From the NCBI RefSeq assembly GCF_040869045.1, contig NC_090319.1:226152490-226216489 (forward strand): a stretch of 64,000 nt of DNA, in the 5' to 3' direction. This DNA is from Eurosta solidaginis. Lineage: Eukaryota; Arthropoda; Insecta; Diptera; Tephritidae. The position numbers and the translations under genes are program-made. The number at the start of each line of letters is the position of its first letter. Within the stretch, counting starts at the first letter, position 1. Shown here piece after piece: positions 1 through 11,678 of this stretch. The notes beneath the pieces were generated by a model, which was not told where the DNA came from, ran no database searches, and was given only the letters and a program-made list of their open reading frames with translations.

Positions 1-137
1 ATTTCTTTTTTCACCCAGATAATTTTGATATATAGAAGTCTATATCTATCTCGATTAGTTTCTGCCGTTACGGATTACCGTTATGCGAACAAAATTAATA
101 TACTCTGTGATCTCTGCTCAGCTGAGTATAAAAATGA
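1..137 (-). mobile_element. DINE/Helentron-like element, 5' end fragment
   Basis: Read on the minus strand, this stretch matches the start of the large element at 19190-24227. It has the same TTATACTCAGCTGAGCAGAG-type end followed by a GAGATAGATATAGACTTC block. The fragment is cut by the window edge and its inner boundary near 137 is approximate. It holds no coding sequence. The similarity is visible by eye and the class follows from the longer copy. Confidence 0.6.
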
Positions 138-634
138 TCGAGATATATTCTTTAGATAGAATTAAACAGTTATAAATACTGACTAATTGCTAAAGGGATT
201 TCTGCTTCTTTGTCCACGAGTATTTACACACATAACGGTTTTTATCCATGTTGCCATCGGTAAAACTTAACAAGGTATAGTCAAGTTTAAATGAAATGAA
301 GTTAGAAGTGTTTTGGGCTGCCAGTATTGCTGCAAATGGTGAAAATTTCTCGGGGACATATGTGTCCCTTATGCGTCTAAGAGTTAATAGATTAAATGTG
401 AGCAGCCACTTAAGCGAACATTTTAAAATATGTAAATAATGCAATGTACCAGTCGCCTACAAAAATGTTTGAAAAAGACTATTGAGCAAATGATTTAAGT
501 AATCGAACAGTGATTAAACAGGTGATCGAGGCTGTTTACTTATGTGAACCTTTTTATTAAACATTCGCCATTTGTATGAATTCACAATGGTTGCAGCTCA
601 GCTCATTCTCAATTTCTTCTCTTGCACGTAATTG
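138..634. other. AT-rich flank, no gene seen
   Basis: This is AT-rich sequence between the DINE-like fragment and the Gyp-E 5' LTR. A minus-strand open frame at 190-444 has low-complexity composition and no recognisable motif. The last five bases before the LTR (CCATA, 635-639) are the left target-site duplication of Gyp-E. Confidence 0.6.
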
Positions 635-639
635 CCATA

Positions 640-847
640 TGTAGGGTTCTTATTATCTTTATTTAACTTTGTATTTTAGTTACTTTGAACTTTTTAATTT
701 TTAAAATGTATTATCAATATTTTAAGTTTCAATATTGATTTTCTATTTTCAAAAATATTGATGATTGTAAAAAAATAAAAAAATACTGACGCATACATTT
801 AGGCGTTTTAAAAAATATAAAATAAAAACGTAGTTTCAATTACTATA
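640..847 (+). repeat. 5' LTR of Gyp-E
   Basis: This 208-bp sequence starts TGTAGGGTTC and ends CAATTACTATA. It is nearly the same as 18741-18965 but lacks 18 bp near its 3' end. It could be taken for a solo LTR, but the matching CCATA duplications and the continuity across the LINE insertion pair it with the distal LTR. Confidence 0.85.
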
Positions 848-865
848 TTGGCGATCAGCCAGTCT
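848..865 (+). promoter_or_regulatory. candidate primer-binding site of Gyp-E
   Basis: Immediately after the LTR the sequence reads TTGGCGATCAGCCAGTCT. A TGG-led stretch in this position is usual for a tRNA primer-binding site. I could not assign the tRNA. Confidence 0.4.
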
Positions 866-884
866 GTGAAACAAAAACATTGCA

Positions 885-1690
885 GTGCAGTTAAATTTTT
901 GCATTTTAACAAATCACAATAAGATAATAAGATACAAAAAAATACGTGAAAAGAACGAACAATACCAATACCAGTGCGATATTTGTAAAAAAAATTTTAA
1001 AACAAAGTCGGTTTTAAATAGACATAAACTATATAATAGCGGAGAAAAGGCCAATAAATGTGATCTTTGTGATAAGCGATTTATATATGCTGCGTACTTA
1101 AACCAGCATATGCGTACTCATACCGGTGAAAAACAATATAAATGCAAATATTACAAAAAAGTGCACTGAATCCGCATTTACGTCTACATCTGGGTGATAA
1201 TATACACATATGTAAGTTTTGTCCCTAAAGCCCCCATTACTGATACTTAGCATAGACTTGACTTGACTTGGCGTAAACTTGGCAACTTAGCCACGATTAT
1301 ACTCCACTTGGCGCATAAAATCTGGCATCATAATCAGCGTTGAAATTTATTTTTAAATAAATGTCAATTTGTACGACAAGATGTCAAAATGAAATGGAAA
1401 CAAACAAATGGCATCTCAAAATGTAAACGTCACTTAGAACTTACATAGAAAATCAAAATTCAACAGACTTCTAAGTCAAGTTAAGTTTTGAGTAATCAGT
1501 AACATGCAATGTTCATTTAACAGAACTGTATGTGACAGTTCGCAAGCCAAGTCAAGTCTATGCTAAGTATCAGTAATGGAGCCTTTAGCCTTTCGTTTGG
1601 CTTCGTAGCTACGGTTACACTCAACTACACATAAAGATGAAGATCCAGAGACGCGTGAACAAAATATGGCAGCTTTATGGTTAAATTGAA
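885..1690 (+). pseudogene. C2H2 zinc-finger gene fragment, frameshifted and split by a MITE
   Basis: An open frame from 885 to 1169 encodes a basic N-terminus, a finger that has lost its second histidine (CDICKKNF..., RHKLYN), and one intact finger (CDLCDKRF...QHMRTHTGEK). A third finger starts CKYYKK and continues in another frame as LNPHLRLHLGD after a frameshift near 1150-1166. A fourth starts CKFC at about 1210. It is interrupted by the MITE at 1228-1584 and resumes as F-x5-L-x2-H-x3-H (LRLHSTTH) near 1590-1640 with one nonsense codon. The frame then ends at a stop near 1690. Four linked fingers point to a KRAB-less C2H2 transcription-factor family. The fragment lies between the Gyp-E 5' LTR and gag, so it is probably a captured host sequence. 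The parent gene is unknown. Confidence 0.75.
1228..1584. mobile_element. MITE with ~40-bp terminal inverted repeats, TA target duplication
   Basis: The ends are near-perfect inverted repeats. The core ATTACTGATACTTAGCATAG on the left is matched by CTATGCTAAGTATCAGTAAT on the right, and the match extends to about 40 bp with a few mismatches. TA dinucleotides flank it at 1226-1227 and 1585-1586. The 357-bp length, long TIRs, TA duplication and lack of an ORF fit a non-autonomous Tc1/mariner-like MITE. It has split the fourth zinc finger of the host-derived fragment. Confidence 0.75.
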
Positions 1691-2106
1691 AGTATATAAA
1701 ACAAAAATATGATTTATAAATCTTGAATACTATATGAAGTAAATAAAAAGATTGTTTAGCTGAAGTGATAAGATATTGAGGAATTAAAGCCAGAAGATAA
1801 GGAGTTGGAAGATTTATTTGACAGTTACTTTTATCCAATAATCTAAATGTAAAATCAACAAATTCCACTGTGAAATTATCAACAGCCAACACAATTTAAA
1901 AGTACTCAAGTGGCGTCAAAACATTATCATCAAACCAATTTCAAACAATTGCTACCGTACATCATCATCATTCATAGGCAAAACCTTCAAACGTTTAAAA
2001 AACAACCAAAGGAATTATTATCCTCGAATAACTTAAAGGAGAAGCAGTAGCAACGGAAACAACTGCAAACACAACACCATCAAAAGCCATTGCATATTTA
2101 TCAGTT
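1691..2106 (+). other. remainder of Gyp-E leader/captured sequence
   Basis: No full gene is seen. One short stretch near 1775-1850 reads as an acidic peptide (EELKPEDKELEDLFDSYFYP) before a stop, which looks like former coding sequence. The rest is AT- and CAA-rich. It runs directly into the 13-bp target duplication of the LINE at 2107-2119. Confidence 0.4.
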
Positions 2107-2142
2107 ACGGCAACAAACTCGCTTCCCAAGGCAGTCGGTTCT

Positions 2143-2600
2143 ATGTACCGGAGCGACTCGGGATTTTTCCCGACCAAGGACTGTCATTTCAGTGTGACCC
2201 CATTTAATTTGTTTCGTCCCTCCTACAAATTGTCATCCTCCCAGCAGCTCCTTGCAGCAGGACTGCTACATATTCTCTTACTCCGGGAAGGTATCGAACC
2301 CAATCTGGGTCCGTCTCCTGACCCCGGTCCTGAGAAATGGTTTTGCTGCATCTGCCGGAAAATAATCTTTTTAAAACGGTCATACTCTGTTCAGTGTGTC
2401 TCGTGTAAGGGATGGTTGCATCGGACAGGTTGTTCTGGGCTTGATCCTAAAACCCGACGTCCACCTAACTTTTATAAATCTTTTGTGGCTCCTTGCTGTT
2501 CACGTCCAAGGGCGTCCCGTAGTCTACGCCTTAGCGCCCCCCCCCCCCCCCCCCCCACTACCTTTCAGCAGCCCAGCTGCTCAGCAAGCCATAATTAGTA
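2143..2600 (+). pseudogene. Joc-F ORF1: 2A-like motif and PHD-type finger
   Basis: The frame from ATG 2143 gives about 150 residues. Residues 45-60 contain LLLREGIEPNLGPS, which resembles the 2A-like GIEPNPGP motif of many LINEs with the key proline changed to leucine. A PHD-like finger follows (CCICRKI...VQCVSCKGWLHRTGC, about residues 66-98). The frame runs into a long cytosine homopolymer at about 2540-2556 that encodes proline and probably shifts the frame towards ORF2. PHD fingers in LINE ORF1 proteins are thought to aid RNA or chromatin association. The N-terminus appears intact and the C-terminus is degraded. Confidence 0.65.
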
Positions 2601-3618
2601 CCAGCTGTGCTCGCGCCCCGCGGCGGCACAACATCCGCATTGCTGCGATTCAAGAGACTAAACTCACAGCAAGATCTGCATTGCAGACCTGCTCTGGTTA
2701 TAATGTCCACAGGAAAGACCGCGAGAGCGGAAATGGAGGCGGCCTCGCGTTTATTATACACCACTCTGTGCAATATCATATATTTGATCCTGGCATCGAC
2801 CGCAGTGACAATGTCTTAGAACGTCAAGGCCTATCTGCCCGGTCAGGCGATGCAAATCTAGAAATCAACATCTACATCCCTCCTGTCACCTGTTGCCCCA
2901 GTGGATACCGCCCTAATATCGAGGCCTTACTCACTGGCAACAATCGCATTATCTTAGGCGATTTCAATGCCCATCACGACCTATGGCATTCAAACTTGCG
3001 GGCGGACAGTAGGGGTGAGATGTTGGCGGATCAAATAGACGAAACGACGTTCTGCACAATAAACGGAGACGCCCCCACACGTATGATAGGAAGCTGTCAT
3101 AGCTTGCCAGATATCTCAATCGTGAGCGCAGAACTCGTAAACTGCGTCAACTGGCAGCCGATGGTAACATTAGCATCCGACCACCTGCCCATACTTATTT
3201 CGTTCGAGCGTACCGCCGACTTCATCGTCACCAAAAAACGCACTTTCATAAACTTCAAAAAAGGAAAGTGGGAAGAATATAAATCTGCAACAGACAGCAG
3301 CTTTGCTGCCCTCCCTATCCCGACTGATGCCCGCCAAGGGGAGCGTGCCTTCCGTAAGGTCATTGAATCCGCCTCGGCACATTTCATTCCCGCCGGAAGA
3401 ATTCCCGAAATCCGGCCCCACTTCCCGGCGGAGGCCGCGAGCTTAGCAAGGGAACGCGACCTTATAAGGCAGCTTGATCCAGGCGACCCCCAAATAAGGG
3501 ATATAAACCAACGCATCAGATTGCTTGTGGACGAACACAAGGGGGCGAAATGGGAAGAGCCCCTAAGAGGCTGTAACCTCTCTACCGGTGTAGGTTAACT
3601 TTGGTCCACCGTAAAGTC
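2600..3618 (+). pseudogene. Joc-F ORF2, AP-endonuclease half
   Basis: The frame open to 3598 encodes an APE-type endonuclease: IAAIQETKL (catalytic Glu block), GNGGGLAF, IILGDFNAHHDLWHS (Asp/Asn block) and SDHLPILISF (terminal Asp-His pair). The N-terminal strand that normally precedes QET is shortened. Such endonucleases nick target DNA to prime reverse transcription. Coding continues to the BEL-A target duplication AAGTC (3614-3618) and resumes at 12585 in the RT half, so a late BEL insertion split this gene in two. Confidence 0.75.
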
Positions 3619-4088
3619 TGTTGAAGCCAAACGCCTTCAATAGTTGGGAACCACTGGTGTTTCTTCATTCGCAGCTTTTCGCCACAAAGCTGCACTGTGA
3701 TTGGAAATCTACCGGTGGTTCTCTTTCGAAGTTAGGGTTCGTTAACGCTGCGCTCAACTGCAGAGATATAGTCTTCTACTTACGACAGCAGTTGAGACAG
3801 CGTTCCACAGCAGCATTTCAAAGCTAAGGTAACATATACACCTTTTCGGTAATATTTAACTTTATTAATTCTTTGTATCTCTTGAGATTTATATTTGCCA
3901 TTTTAAATTCGATTTTTCACCCGCATATATCTTCATATATGCTGTTTCCTTTTCTTCAATAAACCTAACCATTTTTTATATCATATTTTACTAATTCCTT
4001 TGTTTCATTTCTTTGTTTCGCTCTTTTCATTTTTTTCGAGTTGCCGTGAGGTCGAACCGGCATATTATTTTGTTTGTGTACACAAACA
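3619..4088 (+). repeat. 5' LTR of BEL-A
   Basis: This 470-bp LTR has TG...CA ends. A donor-like AAG|GTAACA site lies at 3829-3830, about 210 nt into the LTR. AATAAACC near 3957 is a possible polyadenylation signal. TTTGGTCCTCGAGCC follows the LTR and could be the primer site. Confidence 0.9.
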
Positions 4089-5555
4089 TTTGGTCCTCGA
4101 GCCGACGAGCCCACCGCAACATAGAAAGTAATACTTACAAACATTTATACGAACAGAGAATCAGCAGCACAACGAATAAGCAAACTAACAAAGAGAGGGA
4201 GACACAAAGCGGAGAACTAAACATAAAGCAGAACATCACAAAACGAGAAAAACAGGTGCGTGTAAAAAATGAAATAAATTGTTGAGTGAATAAATAAATA
4301 AAAATATACTTAGTGCGTGTTGAATTTTTTATATTAAATAGTGCACAAAAGACCATAACAAAAAGTGAAAGAAAAGAAAAAATTTACCGAATAAAATTCG
4401 CTCAAACAAAAGTTTAAAAAATTGTGTTAATACAAAATACAAAATAAAATTAAATACATACATCGATTTGTAATACATTGGTTTAGTGAATTTTTCTTTT
4501 CTTTCGCCGAAGTTCGCGAGGGTGCACAACAAAAAATATTGTAGAACATTTACATTAGTATATACGGACATATATGGTCATAAAAGTGTGTGCTTGCAAA
4601 GAAATTAAAGCAAAGCGATCATTTAACTTTATTAGAAGTTTATAATTTCTATTGCGGGCAAATTTAAACGAATCTTTCAAAGTTTTCTATTGTGGGAAAG
4701 TTTTTTATTGTGAGAATAACATACATCAAACAATCATAAATTCGCGTTTGTTGGACCATTTATCCTGACCATATCTGTCTGTGCTTTTTCATAAAAATCA
4801 GTAAATATTGGGGGTGAGAATTTAAAACATACATACGGAGATATTTGTTATTTCGAAATAGTTCGCGCTTTTCCCGTCGGGTTTTCGTAAATTGATCTCT
4901 GCCAATTACATTCTTTGGTATAGCATTAATTTTCTCGTCTTATGTTTCACTCACATACGTACATACATATTAATTTATACACCGAACTTCAGTTCCAATC
5001 TCTCAAACGAAGAGAATAGTATTTAATATTTCGCGTTTTCCCCCCTTAGTCTGCAAATATTAATATCTGCCGGCTATTTACATAGCTAAAAACAAATTAG
5101 CTCGTTTGCGATTTGACCGACCTACGATCTCATCAAATTCGCGTTCTTCCTCCCATTTTCACGGTCTCTTCATATAAAAATCCAAGCATTGGTAAATTCG
5201 GTACAAACATACACATTTTCGTTTAGCCTAACCTTGTTTTATTGTTCTCATAACACGAAAGTTCAATTGTGAGCGCCCAGTTGTTGACTTTGCCTTTTTT
5301 CTACTTTGTCATACCGTACATATACATACAAGGCACATTTGTAGGAACATACAGCCCAGTAGGAAATTTTTACACTGACCCCATAGGAAATTTTTCAAAA
5401 ATTAACTTTCAATTAAATTTGAGAAATTCTTTCAAATTTATATTTAATTGATGGCGCTTATCATTCCCTTTGACGGTTTTCAGTATTCGGGTCATATTTT
5501 ATTCGATCGTTTTTTAACTTTCGGCACACAGAGCGTGGTCCTTTAAACAAGAGGT
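4089..5555 (+). other. BEL-A leader, non-coding
   Basis: This is an AT-rich untranslated leader of about 1.5 kb between the LTR and the gag ATG. Short open frames here have no recognisable domains. The part after about 4740 is visibly similar, in reverse complement, to 32302-33055 of BEL-A'. Confidence 0.7.
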
Positions 5556-6704
5556 ATGGCTTTGACTTATTTCACCAGGTGTTCAGACCAAGTTGTTGAA
5601 TTCAACGCGCAATTCGACGACGCCTTTTTAAAAGAAAATTCAAAAACGTCTCTAGAACTTTTAAAACAGGAAGTGATCGGTTCGTGGTCGAACAAAAAGT
5701 TGGCGTATGAAAAATGTCTACAATCCTTGAAGAGTGACGAGGAAGTTGATTCGGTTAAAGCAAAGCAGTCAACCACTCTTAAGGACTACATATCCTGCCT
5801 TTCGCGTATTAGCGAATACATTCAAAAGGCCGAAGCAAGCGTTGCTCCGGTCATAGCCCCTGCCCAAGTAGCCACCCAATCTAATAGTCTGCGTTTACCG
5901 CCATGTGATACGGAAATATTCCATGGTGATTATGTCTCTTGGCCATCCTTCCGCGATCTATTCACTGTGATTTATATTAAGAATTCGCGACTAGATGACG
6001 TCGAAAAACTGTATTTCTTGCTTCAGAAAACAAGTGGTGAAGCAAAGGACATCGTCGCGAAAGCCCCGCTAACCAATCAAGGCTTCCACATGGCGTGGTC
6101 GAATCTCAAAGCGGCGTACGAAAACAAACGGCTGCTGGTCAACAGCCATCTAAAGACACTTTTCTCCCTTCCAGTCATTCGGACTGAAAGTGCAAAAGCG
6201 TTAAAGGAACTTCAGCGGAGCATTAATGGATGCTTATGAGCCCTTGAAATGCACGAGGTCAAGGTGGAAAATTGGGATCCAATTCTAATCTTCCATTGTT
6301 CTAATCGCTTACCGGAAGCAACGCTCGGTTTGTGGGAACAATCCTTAGAAGACAAAGCGGCGCTACCCAGATGGAGTCAAATGGACGCATTCCTCACGCA
6401 ACGGTACAGGACTTTGGAATCAATAGTGGATGTAAAATGTTCTACAACATCGTCGTCGCCTAACACCCTTCACAAATCATCGGCACATTCGACCAACAAC
6501 GCGGGCCAAAAGAAAGTAGCTCTTGCCACCAAAGTTTCAAATTCAAACTGCGTTTTATGTCCGAAACAACACCATCCTCTCCGATTATGCACCAAAGTCC
6601 TCTCCCTTTCCGTAAACGATAGGTTTGCGGCAATAAAAAAGCACAACTGCTGTCTAAATTGCCTTACGAAAGGGCATTCCATAAAGGACTACGTGCAAGA
6701 GTAG
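5556..6704 (+). pseudogene. BEL-A gag (frameshifted)
   Basis: The ATG at 5556 starts a Pao-type Gag (MALTYFTRCSDQVVEF...). Conserved Gag blocks include LPPCDTEIFHGDYVSWPSF (about residues 112-130), KLYFLLQKTSGEAK and YENKRLLVN. The frame breaks near 6235 and resumes at about 6249 with the segment containing LPEATLGLWEQ and nucleocapsid knuckles (CVLCPKQHHPLRLC, CCLNCLTKGHSIKDY). The second knuckle has lost its last cysteine and is followed by a stop near 6702. Gag would form the virus-like particle. BEL elements normally make Gag-Pol from one ORF, so these breaks are lesions. Confidence 0.8.
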
Positions 6705-9700
6705 ACACCACACTTTACTTCATAGAGTGTCTTCCAACGCGCAACCCTCTAAAGGAACCACGGCTGGAACCGCGGCGCAAGTATTCCACACAAATATACA
6801 GTCCACTTCTTCGAATACAAATTTGTCGTTATCTGAGAATAATCTGAAAGGTCAGGTTTATCCTCAGCTCTTCTTGGAACTGTCATGGTTCACATTTGCC
6901 ATTCGGGCGCAACATACATAGCTCGCGCGTTAATAGATTCTGCTGCTGAAGCGTCGTTTATTTCTGACCGACTGCGAAAACTTCTTAAGCTTCCTTTCTC
7001 GAAAACAAACGTGGTTATTTCCGGGCTAAACCAAAAGGTTTGCAACAATTCCGCGAAAAGTTCCTCGTTTATTTTGGGCTCACCCCGTGACCCAAGCCTC
7101 TTCATAGAAGCCTCGGCATTCGTATTACCTCAAATTACAGGTAATTTGCCATCGGCTTCAATCGATGAAACACTTCTCGACCAACTGCAAAAAGTACCTT
7201 TAGCAGATCCAAAGTTTTTACAAAGCGGTCCCATAGATGTTCTGATCGGGGGAGATTTATACCCTAAAGTTATGTTAGATGGCGTGAAACGTAGTATTCA
7301 TAAAAATCTTTTATCTCAAGAGACCGTGTTCGGGTGGATTGTCACTGGGGCATCGGACACCGCACACGTCTCTTGCTTTGCCACCAAAGTCTCAATAGGA
7401 GAAGATGTTAATTTAGATAGTCAGCTTCGTAAGTTCTGGGAGTTAGAAGAAATATCCAAGAAGAATCATCAGTCATCGGAAGACTTGTTTTGTGAAGAGC
7501 TGTACTCGAAGACGACTATACGAAACCCGGATGGTAGATATGTCGTTTCGTTGCCGTTTAAAAGTTTTTATCCCACGGATTTAAAATTAGGTGCATCTCG
7601 GCCAACCGCGTTGCAGCAATTTAATCGCAACGAAACAAGATTGTTAAAAAGCCCTTCGTTAAAAGAAGAATACGACAACGTCGTTAAGGAATACCTTGAA
7701 TTAGGACACATGGACCGAGTAGAAGCTCCAAATTTCGAACATTCACCTAGCCACTTTTACCTCCCACATCACGCGGTTCTGAAACCGGAAAGTACTTCGA
7801 CGAAGTTGAGAGTAGTTTTCAACGCGTCATGCAACTCTTCCAATGGCGTCTCGTTAAATGATGTTCTCCATGTAGGCCCGGCTCTGCAATCAGATTTAAC
7901 TCTTCTTATAGTTCGGTGGCGGCTGTACAAGTTCGTTCTGAGTAGCGACATACAGAAAATGTATCGTCAAATTCTGGTCAAACCTGAACACAGACCTTAT
8001 CAGAGGATTATTTTTAGGGATGACCCGCAAGGTAGCATACAAGACTGTCAACTTAAAACAGTCACCTTCGGGATAAATTGCGCGCCATACTTGGCAATTA
8101 GAACACTTATTCAATTAGCTCAAGACTGTCAGGATTCACATCCATTTGCAGCTCAAATGTTCCGGAACTCCATGTACGTAGATGACGTATTAGCTGGATT
8201 CCACAATATAGCCACAGCTTTACAAGCGCGAGATGAACTTATCGAGTCATTAAACAGCGCTGGCTTTTCCTTGAGGAAATGGTCCTCAAATTCGAAAGAC
8301 ATTCTGAGGAATCTTCCGCAATAGCATCTCTTGGACAAAGACTTCTTGGAATTAGATGAAACAAGTACGACAAAGGCATTAGGAATTCGATGGAATGCTA
8401 AATCAGATCGGTTCTTCTTTAAAATTCACGTTCCCTCGTTGCAGGACACGTATACGAATCGCGAAACACTGTCTCTTATAGCGAAGCTGTTTGACCCAGC
8501 AGGTTGGCTAGCACCAATCGTGGTGCTAGCAAAAATAATTATGCAGCAAATCTGGTCTGATGGTACTCCCTGGGATAAGCCCTTATCTCCTCAAACTCTT
8601 TCCAAATGGAAAGCATTTTTAGAAAATTCCCAATTTGTAGAGGAAATCGGAATTCCGCGATGGGTATGTTATTCTGAGGAATCACTTTTCCAATTTCATG
8701 CCTTTTGCGATGCCTCGGAAAAGGCATATGCGGGGGCGATATATTTAAGAGTAGAAAATCAGGGAATCACGTCTTCCAATCTCTTATTGGCCAAAACGAA
8801 AGTCGCACCAATCAAAACCATTTCACTTCCCCGTTTAGAGCTGTGTGGTGCTGTTCTGGTGGTCGATATGCTTCAATCACTTCTAAAGGAACTTCCATTC
8901 AAAGTAGAAAATATATACTGCTGGACAGATTCTACCATCATTCTCGCGTGGTTAAGAAAAAGGCCCTGCTCTTGGACCACCTTTGTTGCTAATCGAGTGG
9001 CAAAGATCCACGATGCTCTCAGCGTTAGGCATTGGAGTCACGTGGATTCCAAGGATAATCCCGCGGATCTTGGTAGCAGAGGAACTTACCCACAGGACTT
9101 ATGCTCGAATAAGTTGTGGTGGCACGGCCCCTCGTGGTTAGCCAAATCCGTAGAACAGTGGCCTTCCTTGGATGTAGATATAAACGACATTACGCTCAAA
9201 GCGAAGGGATTAAAAGCACACACTTCACAAGTGTCGAAGCAGGAGGACCCCTTAGAAAGATTTTCGTCGCTTCCGCGTGCACTGCGAGTCTTATCATATG
9301 TGTTTAGGTTCTACAATCGAACTAACCGATACACCCGACGGTTTCATTCTTACTCCTCTCTAATTATTTCTGGAGAAGAAATTCCTAAAATTCGAGTTCG
9401 GCTCATAATACTCGCACAGATGAATCACTTTCCAGAGGAACACAAGAATCTTACCGCTAAAATTGCAATATCGTCAAAGAGTAAAATTCTCTCCTTAAAC
9501 CATTTCCTCGATATTCATGGTGTAATTCGAGCAAACGGCCGACTGACAAATTCGCAGATGTTGTCTGAAGACGAAAAGCGTCCGATTATTTTGCCCTATA
9601 GTTGTTATTTCGCAAAGTTGTTAGTAGAACTTACTCACAAGGGCTCTCTTCATGGCGGAAATCAATTGGTATTTCGGTTACTGCGCCAACAATATTGGAT

Positions 9701-10736
9701 TCCGAAAGCCAAAAATCTCATAAAGACTGTTATTCATAATTGTAAACCATGTGTTATACACAGAAAACAAAATCAATGTCAAATTATGGCGGCTCTCCCG
9801 GAAGAACGGACGGTACTTTCCAGACCCTTTGAAAATACAGGTGTAGATTTCGCCGGTCCATTCGACATTAAAAGCTTTTCGGGAAGATCTTACAAGATTA
9901 CTAAAGGTTACGCTTGTATTTTTGTATGCTTCTCTACGAAAGCGATTCACTTAAAAGCTGCCAGCGATCTTTCAACAGAAACCTTTCTAGGCGCATTTTC
10001 AAGGTTCATTGCTAGAAGAAGCTGTCCAAAAAATATCTTTTCGGATAATGGAACTAACTTTGTAGGCGCATCCACCGTTCTTAAAAGGGACTTTAAAAAA
10101 TTCATTACCACAACTCAAGAGTCTGCGTGCAACCTATATAGCCTTCAAGAAGTCTCCTGGTATTTTATCCCGGCAGGCGCTCCTCATATGGGTGGTCTCT
10201 GGGAAGCAGGGGTTAAAAGTTTAAAATTCCATCTTCGTCGTACCGCTGCTTCTCAGAAATTCAGCTTTGAAGAATTTCAAACCCTTCTTTGTCGCATCGA
10301 AGCCTGTCTAAATTCAAGACCGATATCACCTAATTCCAACGACCCTGCTGATTGTGCAGCTCTTACTCCGGGTCACTTTCTAACTGGGTGGCCAATACTC
10401 GCCCCACCGGAACCCTCAATCGAAACAAACCCAATATCATTAATCAACCGATGGCAAAAACTTAAGGCTCTTAGTCAACAACATTCGCTTCGCTGGAAGG
10501 AGGAATACTTAAAGGAGTTTCACAAACGTCATAAATGGTAGTCCCCTCAAAAAGATATTGCCATCGATGACCTAGCTGTAGTTCGCCATGAAAGTCTTCC
10601 ACCTAGTGAATGGCGCTTGGGTAGGGTCACCAATATATATCATGGAACTGATAAAAGAGTTCGAGTGGCCGACATTCGCACCCAAAAGGGAATGATAACG
10701 CGCCCCATTATAAAGTTAGTTGTTTTACCAAACTAA
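6705..10736 (+). pseudogene. BEL-A pol: protease, RT, RNase H, integrase
   Basis: One reading frame with two in-frame TAG codons (8322-8324 and 10539-10541). Order: retropepsin-like DUF1758 domain, ALIDSAAEASFI at about 6924, where the usual DSG reads DSA; RT with YVDDVLAGF near 8174; RNase H with HAFCDASEKAYAG near 8698 and CWTDSTIILAWL near 8920; integrase zinc region (HKGSLHGGNQ...CKPCVIH); catalytic core with GVDFAGPF near 9841 and SDNGTNFVGA near 10042; PHMGGLWEAGVKS; and a C-terminal domain ending at 10736. Both stops sit where the related BEL-C has sense codons, so they are nonsense mutations. The 5' part, 6705-6885, is frameshifted. Confidence 0.85.
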
Positions 10737-10779
10737 CCTTTAGCGTTTATCATCTCTTTTAATTCCTTAGCTTTACAAT

Positions 10780-11678
10780 ATGGATGCAGCACTCATTGAA
10801 TGTTCACCGACCCCACCCCCCAATGCAGCGGCACCAGTGGGAACATCGACAAGCATTGAACGAGCAACAACGGACACATCGGCCAACACTGAGCAGGCGG
10901 CAATGAACACGTCAACATCAGCGAAGAAATTGCCAGGCCTCAACAAACGAAGCAATACCCTCAAATGCAGAGTTTGTGATCGATCACACCCTCTTCGATT
11001 CTGTAGAAGATTTATCGACGCAAGCTTTGAACGCCGACTACGTTTGGTATTGTTACACCGTTATTGCTCGCGATGCTTAGCGCATTCGCATATAACAAAA
11101 AACTGCAAAAGCACGGGAACATGCCATTTTTGTGGTGAGAAGCATCATTCGCTTCTACACTCCAGAACTCGTGTAACCTCTCGCCGTGAACTCCCCCCGA
11201 TCCTCACACAGCTGTCCGGAACGATCACGGTTCTGCCAACAGTCACCATTTATATACATATAGGGCAACGAAAGGTCCTGACCCGAGCTCTTCTCGACTC
11301 TTGCTCACCCACGAGCAAAGTGTGCAATTCATTGGTGCGCCGTCTTCGTATACCGACGGTGCCGGTTGCACATATTGATATGTGCGAGCTCTATATCAGC
11401 TCATCAAACGACTCACATGTTCGATTCACGTTGCCAGCAAGAGTCATGCCGGAGTTCGAGCTCAAGACCCCGACTCGCCATCTCAGCCAAGCCACATGTG
11501 ATAAGTTTGTCAATGTGACGTTGGCAGATCCCGGGTTTCACACATCTTCCGCAGTAGCCGTGATTCTAGGGGAGGGATGTATATCACAAAATCATTAAAA
11601 CGGAAATTGTAAAGTATCCAGGCTATCCGACAGCCCAAAATTTCGTGTTCCGATGGGTCCTTTCTGGCCCATGTGTCC
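10780..11678 (+). pseudogene. BEL-A ORF3: CCHC knuckles plus retropepsin-like domain
   Basis: The ATG at 10780 follows a pyrimidine tract and CCTTAG acceptor-like site ending at 10770. The product has a Thr/Ala/Pro-rich N-terminus, knuckles CRVCDRSHPLRFC, CSRCLAHSHITKNC and CHFCGEKHHSLLH (about residues 66-128), then VLTRALLDSCSPTSK, a retropepsin-like strand with D-S-C instead of D-S-G. A frameshift near 11570 precedes the end block (AQNFVFRWVLSG), which corresponds to the LLAQ...FGW block closing the pol protease domain. The whole therefore resembles a diverged duplicate of the nucleocapsid-protease module in the position where env would lie. A homologue sits at the same place in BEL-C (50359-51612). 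Function unknown. Confidence 0.7.

Noticed and set aside
640..847. Solo LTR interpretation
   Set aside because: The CCATA duplications and the continuity restored by removing Joc-F pair it with the LTR at 18741-18965.
2538..2558. Long C homopolymer as a regulatory G-quadruplex
   Set aside because: More simply a slipped proline-codon tract in a dead LINE and prone to sequencing error. There is no flanking G-run pattern.
3097..3540. Minus-strand open frames opposite LINE and pol genes
   Set aside because: They mirror well-supported plus-strand coding sequence and carry no motif of their own. The same applies to similar antisense frames throughout.
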